Shown here: in pieces, positions 62,402-64,000 of the stretch
How the letters are laid out: each line of letters begins with the position of its first letter
Position numbering within the stretch: the first letter of the stretch is position 1
Origin: Membranihabitans marinus
Lineage (GTDB): Bacteria; Bacteroidota; Bacteroidia; Chitinophagales; Saprospiraceae
Direction of reading: 5' to 3'
Assembly: GCF_019802045.1 (NCBI RefSeq)
Contig: NZ_JAHVHU010000005.1
Span: 310,001 to 374,000 of the forward strand
Length of the DNA stretch: 64,000 bases
The notes under the pieces: model-generated
Seen by the model: the letters and a program-made list of their open reading frames with translations, nothing else
Told to the model about the DNA's origin: nothing
Databases searched by the model: none
Made by a program: the position numbers and the translations under genes

Positions 62402-63859
62402 TTAGAGCAAGGGAGATACCAACCGGGCCACCCGCTCGAGGAGGTGGATGTGTCTGGGCCGACTTTTCCATTCCTGCAAATCTATCTCACTCGCATGTTT
62501 CACGTCATCAAAAAAGATTTGTCGCATACGTGCAGCGTCCTCTTCATCGTAGATAATAGCATTCACCTCAAAATTCAGATCGAAACTACGAATATCCATA
62601 TTCGCCGTGCCGATCATCACGATCTCACCATCAACCACCATGGTTTTAGAGTGCACAAAACCTTTTTTATACCGATGAATGTGTACACCCGCTTCCAGCA
62701 ACTCCAGATAATAGGATTGCGCTGCTGAATTAACCACGATGCTGTCCCCCACAGCTGGAATCATAATATGCACATTCACGCCACTTTTAGCTGATATCAC
62801 CAATAAGTCCATCAAGCTTTCCCCCGGGATAAAATACGGCGTAGTAATTAATATTTCAGATTTTGCCAGCATGACTCCCTGTAGTATCGAATACAATATT
62901 GCCGGAGAATCAGAATCAGGTCCGCTGGCCACAATCTGCATGTAGCGGTCTTCCGGGTGTTTGATATCGGTAAAATCAGGAAAATAATCTTTCGTGGGTC
63001 CTAGACTATCCTCAGCACAAAAGTTCCAATCTCCCATAAACAAATACTGCAGGTGATGAACCACGGGGCCGGACATATAAAGGTGCATATCTCGCCAATA
63101 AGCCGGTTCATTATCCCCCTTGTAGTTGATGTAATCATCGCTGACATTGATCCCGCCCACAAAAGCCTCCCGACCATCCACTACTATAATCTTCCGGTGG
63201 TTCCTGTAGTTGATGCGATTGGCCAGAAAAATTAATTTGATTTTATAAAAGGGAACTGCATGAACCCCGGCTTCCCGAAGTTCTCCAACCAACTGACGCC
63301 TGATCTTCCGGCTGCCAAAATCATCGTACACAAATCGGACGATCACCCCTTCTTGGGCTTTCCGTTTGAGTACTTCTGCGATTTCACGGCCGATCCGGTC
63401 CGGCTCGTAAATGTAATACTCCATATGAATATGATCCTGAGCCGATTCCAGTACTTCAATCACTTTGGGAAATTTTTCCTCGCCGTTGACTAATATTTTG
63501 GTCGAGTTATTCCTGGTGATGGGACTGAGTTCTTCATGCAGGACCAGTTTAGCCAAAGCTTTATTTTCTCTGAGCACTTCATTCCCCGTTTCCATGATTC
63601 GTTGGGACGACTTCAAGATCTCCTTTCTCAACCATTGATCAAGATCGACATCCTTCACCAGTTTTTTACTGTATATCTTCCGGTTGCGATAATTGACCCC
63701 GATTGAAAAATACAAGATAATACCGACGATGGGAAGGAAAACAACCAGCAGAAGATAGCTCATGGTTTTGGTTGCGCTGCGGGTATCATAAAGTATTCGG
63801 ATACAAACGAAAATAAGAACAGCGATATAGACGATTTCTCCGAGTAAAAACCAATTCAT
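62402..63859 (-). CDS. cls: Cardiolipin synthase (phospholipase D type)
   Basis: The start at 63859 gives 485 residues beginning MNWFLLGEIVYIAVLIFVCI, two N-terminal TM segments, and the usual cardiolipin synthase length; upstream ATGs would add a non-hydrophobic tail. Two HKD motifs are complete: NYRNHRKIIVVDGREAFVGG (His/Lys/Asp) with INVSDDY, and FVHSKTMVVDGEIVMIGTAN with MDIRSFDLNFE. It joins two phosphatidylglycerol molecules, or phosphatidylglycerol and another phospholipid, into cardiolipin at the inner membrane. With cdsA and psd at 14-15.5 kb the window carries three phospholipid genes. Confidence 0.94.
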   Translation of the reverse strand: MNWFLLGEIVYIAVLIFVCIRILYDTRSATKTMSYLLLVVFLPIVGIILYFSIGVNYRNRKIYSKKLVKDVDLDQWLRKEILKSSQRIMETGNEVLRENKALAKLVLHEELSPITRNNSTKILVNGEEKFPKVIEVLESAQDHIHMEYYIYEPDRIGREIAEVLKRKAQEGVIVRFVYDDFGSRKIRRQLVGELREAGVHAVPFYKIKLIFLANRINYRNHRKIIVVDGREAFVGGINVSDDYINYKGDNEPAYWRDMHLYMSGPVVHHLQYLFMGDWNFCAEDSLGPTKDYFPDFTDIKHPEDRYMQIVASGPDSDSPAILYSILQGVMLAKSEILITTPYFIPGESLMDLLVISAKSGVNVHIMIPAVGDSIVVNSAAQSYYLELLEAGVHIHRYKKGFVHSKTMVVDGEIVMIGTANMDIRSFDLNFEVNAIIYDEEDAARMRQIFFDDVKHASEIDLQEWKSRPRHIHLLERVARLVSPLL

Positions 63860-63934
63860 TCTTGCAATATATAGAAAAGAATGAACTTTAAATGACATAA
63901 ATATGTTTATTGAGCACCGTGTCAAAACAATACA

Positions 63935-64000
63935 ATGAAAAATACTATGAAAATTTTCACCTATTTATTGACTGTTCTCTTTTTGTGTGGCTTTATGATG
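63935..64000 (+). CDS. Start of an exported protein (runs off window edge)
   Basis: An open frame begins at ATG 63935 (MKNTMKIFTYLLTVLFLCGF, followed by MM) or at 63947. The 22 visible residues look like a Sec or lipoprotein signal with a Lys-rich start and a hydrophobic core, divergent from cls. No product can be given. Confidence 0.5.
   Translation, partial: MKNTMKIFTYLLTVLFLCGFMM

Overview
The window comes from a Bacteroidota chromosome, probably a free-living and perhaps marine member of the Saprospiria or a related lineage (inference). Reasons: three SusC/SusD outer-membrane pairs, many lipoproteins with Bacteroidota-type signal peptides, TAnnTTTG-type promoter elements instead of sigma-70 boxes, two Cys-type sulfatases, a NtrY-like sensor kinase, and a Bacteroidota-style XerC. 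No rRNA, tRNA, phage, intact insertion sequence or CRISPR array was seen. One structural RNA, the RNase P RNA gene rnpB, lies at about 40585-41048.

Region by region. 1-308: the N-terminal part of a tyrosine recombinase runs off the left edge. 1.1-12.9 kb: two SusC/SusD operons on the minus strand, the first with an extra surface-type lipoprotein. 13.2-15.9 kb: housekeeping genes, pdxJ divergent from cdsA-psd-tatA (PLP synthesis, phospholipid synthesis, protein export). 16.2-23.4 kb: a periplasmic serine hydrolase divergent from a third SusC/SusD pair. 23.8-33.6 kb: FAS1 and FG-GAP lipoproteins, an ArsR-like regulator divergent from a 428-aa orphan lipoprotein, two sulfatases and a small membrane methyltransferase-like protein. 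33.7-45.9 kb: an acyl-CoA oxidase, two SDRs, an orphan kinase, rnpB, Dps, an App1-type phosphatase and cbpA-cbpM. 46-50.2 kb: a PIG-L deacetylase/sodium-symporter operon. 50.4-64 kb: aspartokinase, OmpA-like and other envelope proteins, a ceramidase-like enzyme, an SLC13 permease, Dabb/glycerate kinase, a lipoprotein with three zinc-ribbon-like repeats, and cardiolipin synthase.

How the genes may work together (inference): the three SusCD systems plus sulfatases, serine hydrolase, PIG-L deacetylase and symporter fit uptake and trimming of sulfated or N-acetylated glycans or glycolipids, but no glycoside hydrolase or polysaccharide lyase could be recognised, so the substrate is unknown. The most noteworthy non-coding signals are a 28-nt leader element (23/28 identical) upstream of susC2 and of a decayed susC-like start upstream of susC1; a degenerate intergenic repeat family present in at least five places; a 98-nt three-way-junction element ending in a U-tract between the OmpA-like gene and its neighbour; and short tandem repeats that contain the stop codons of two genes.
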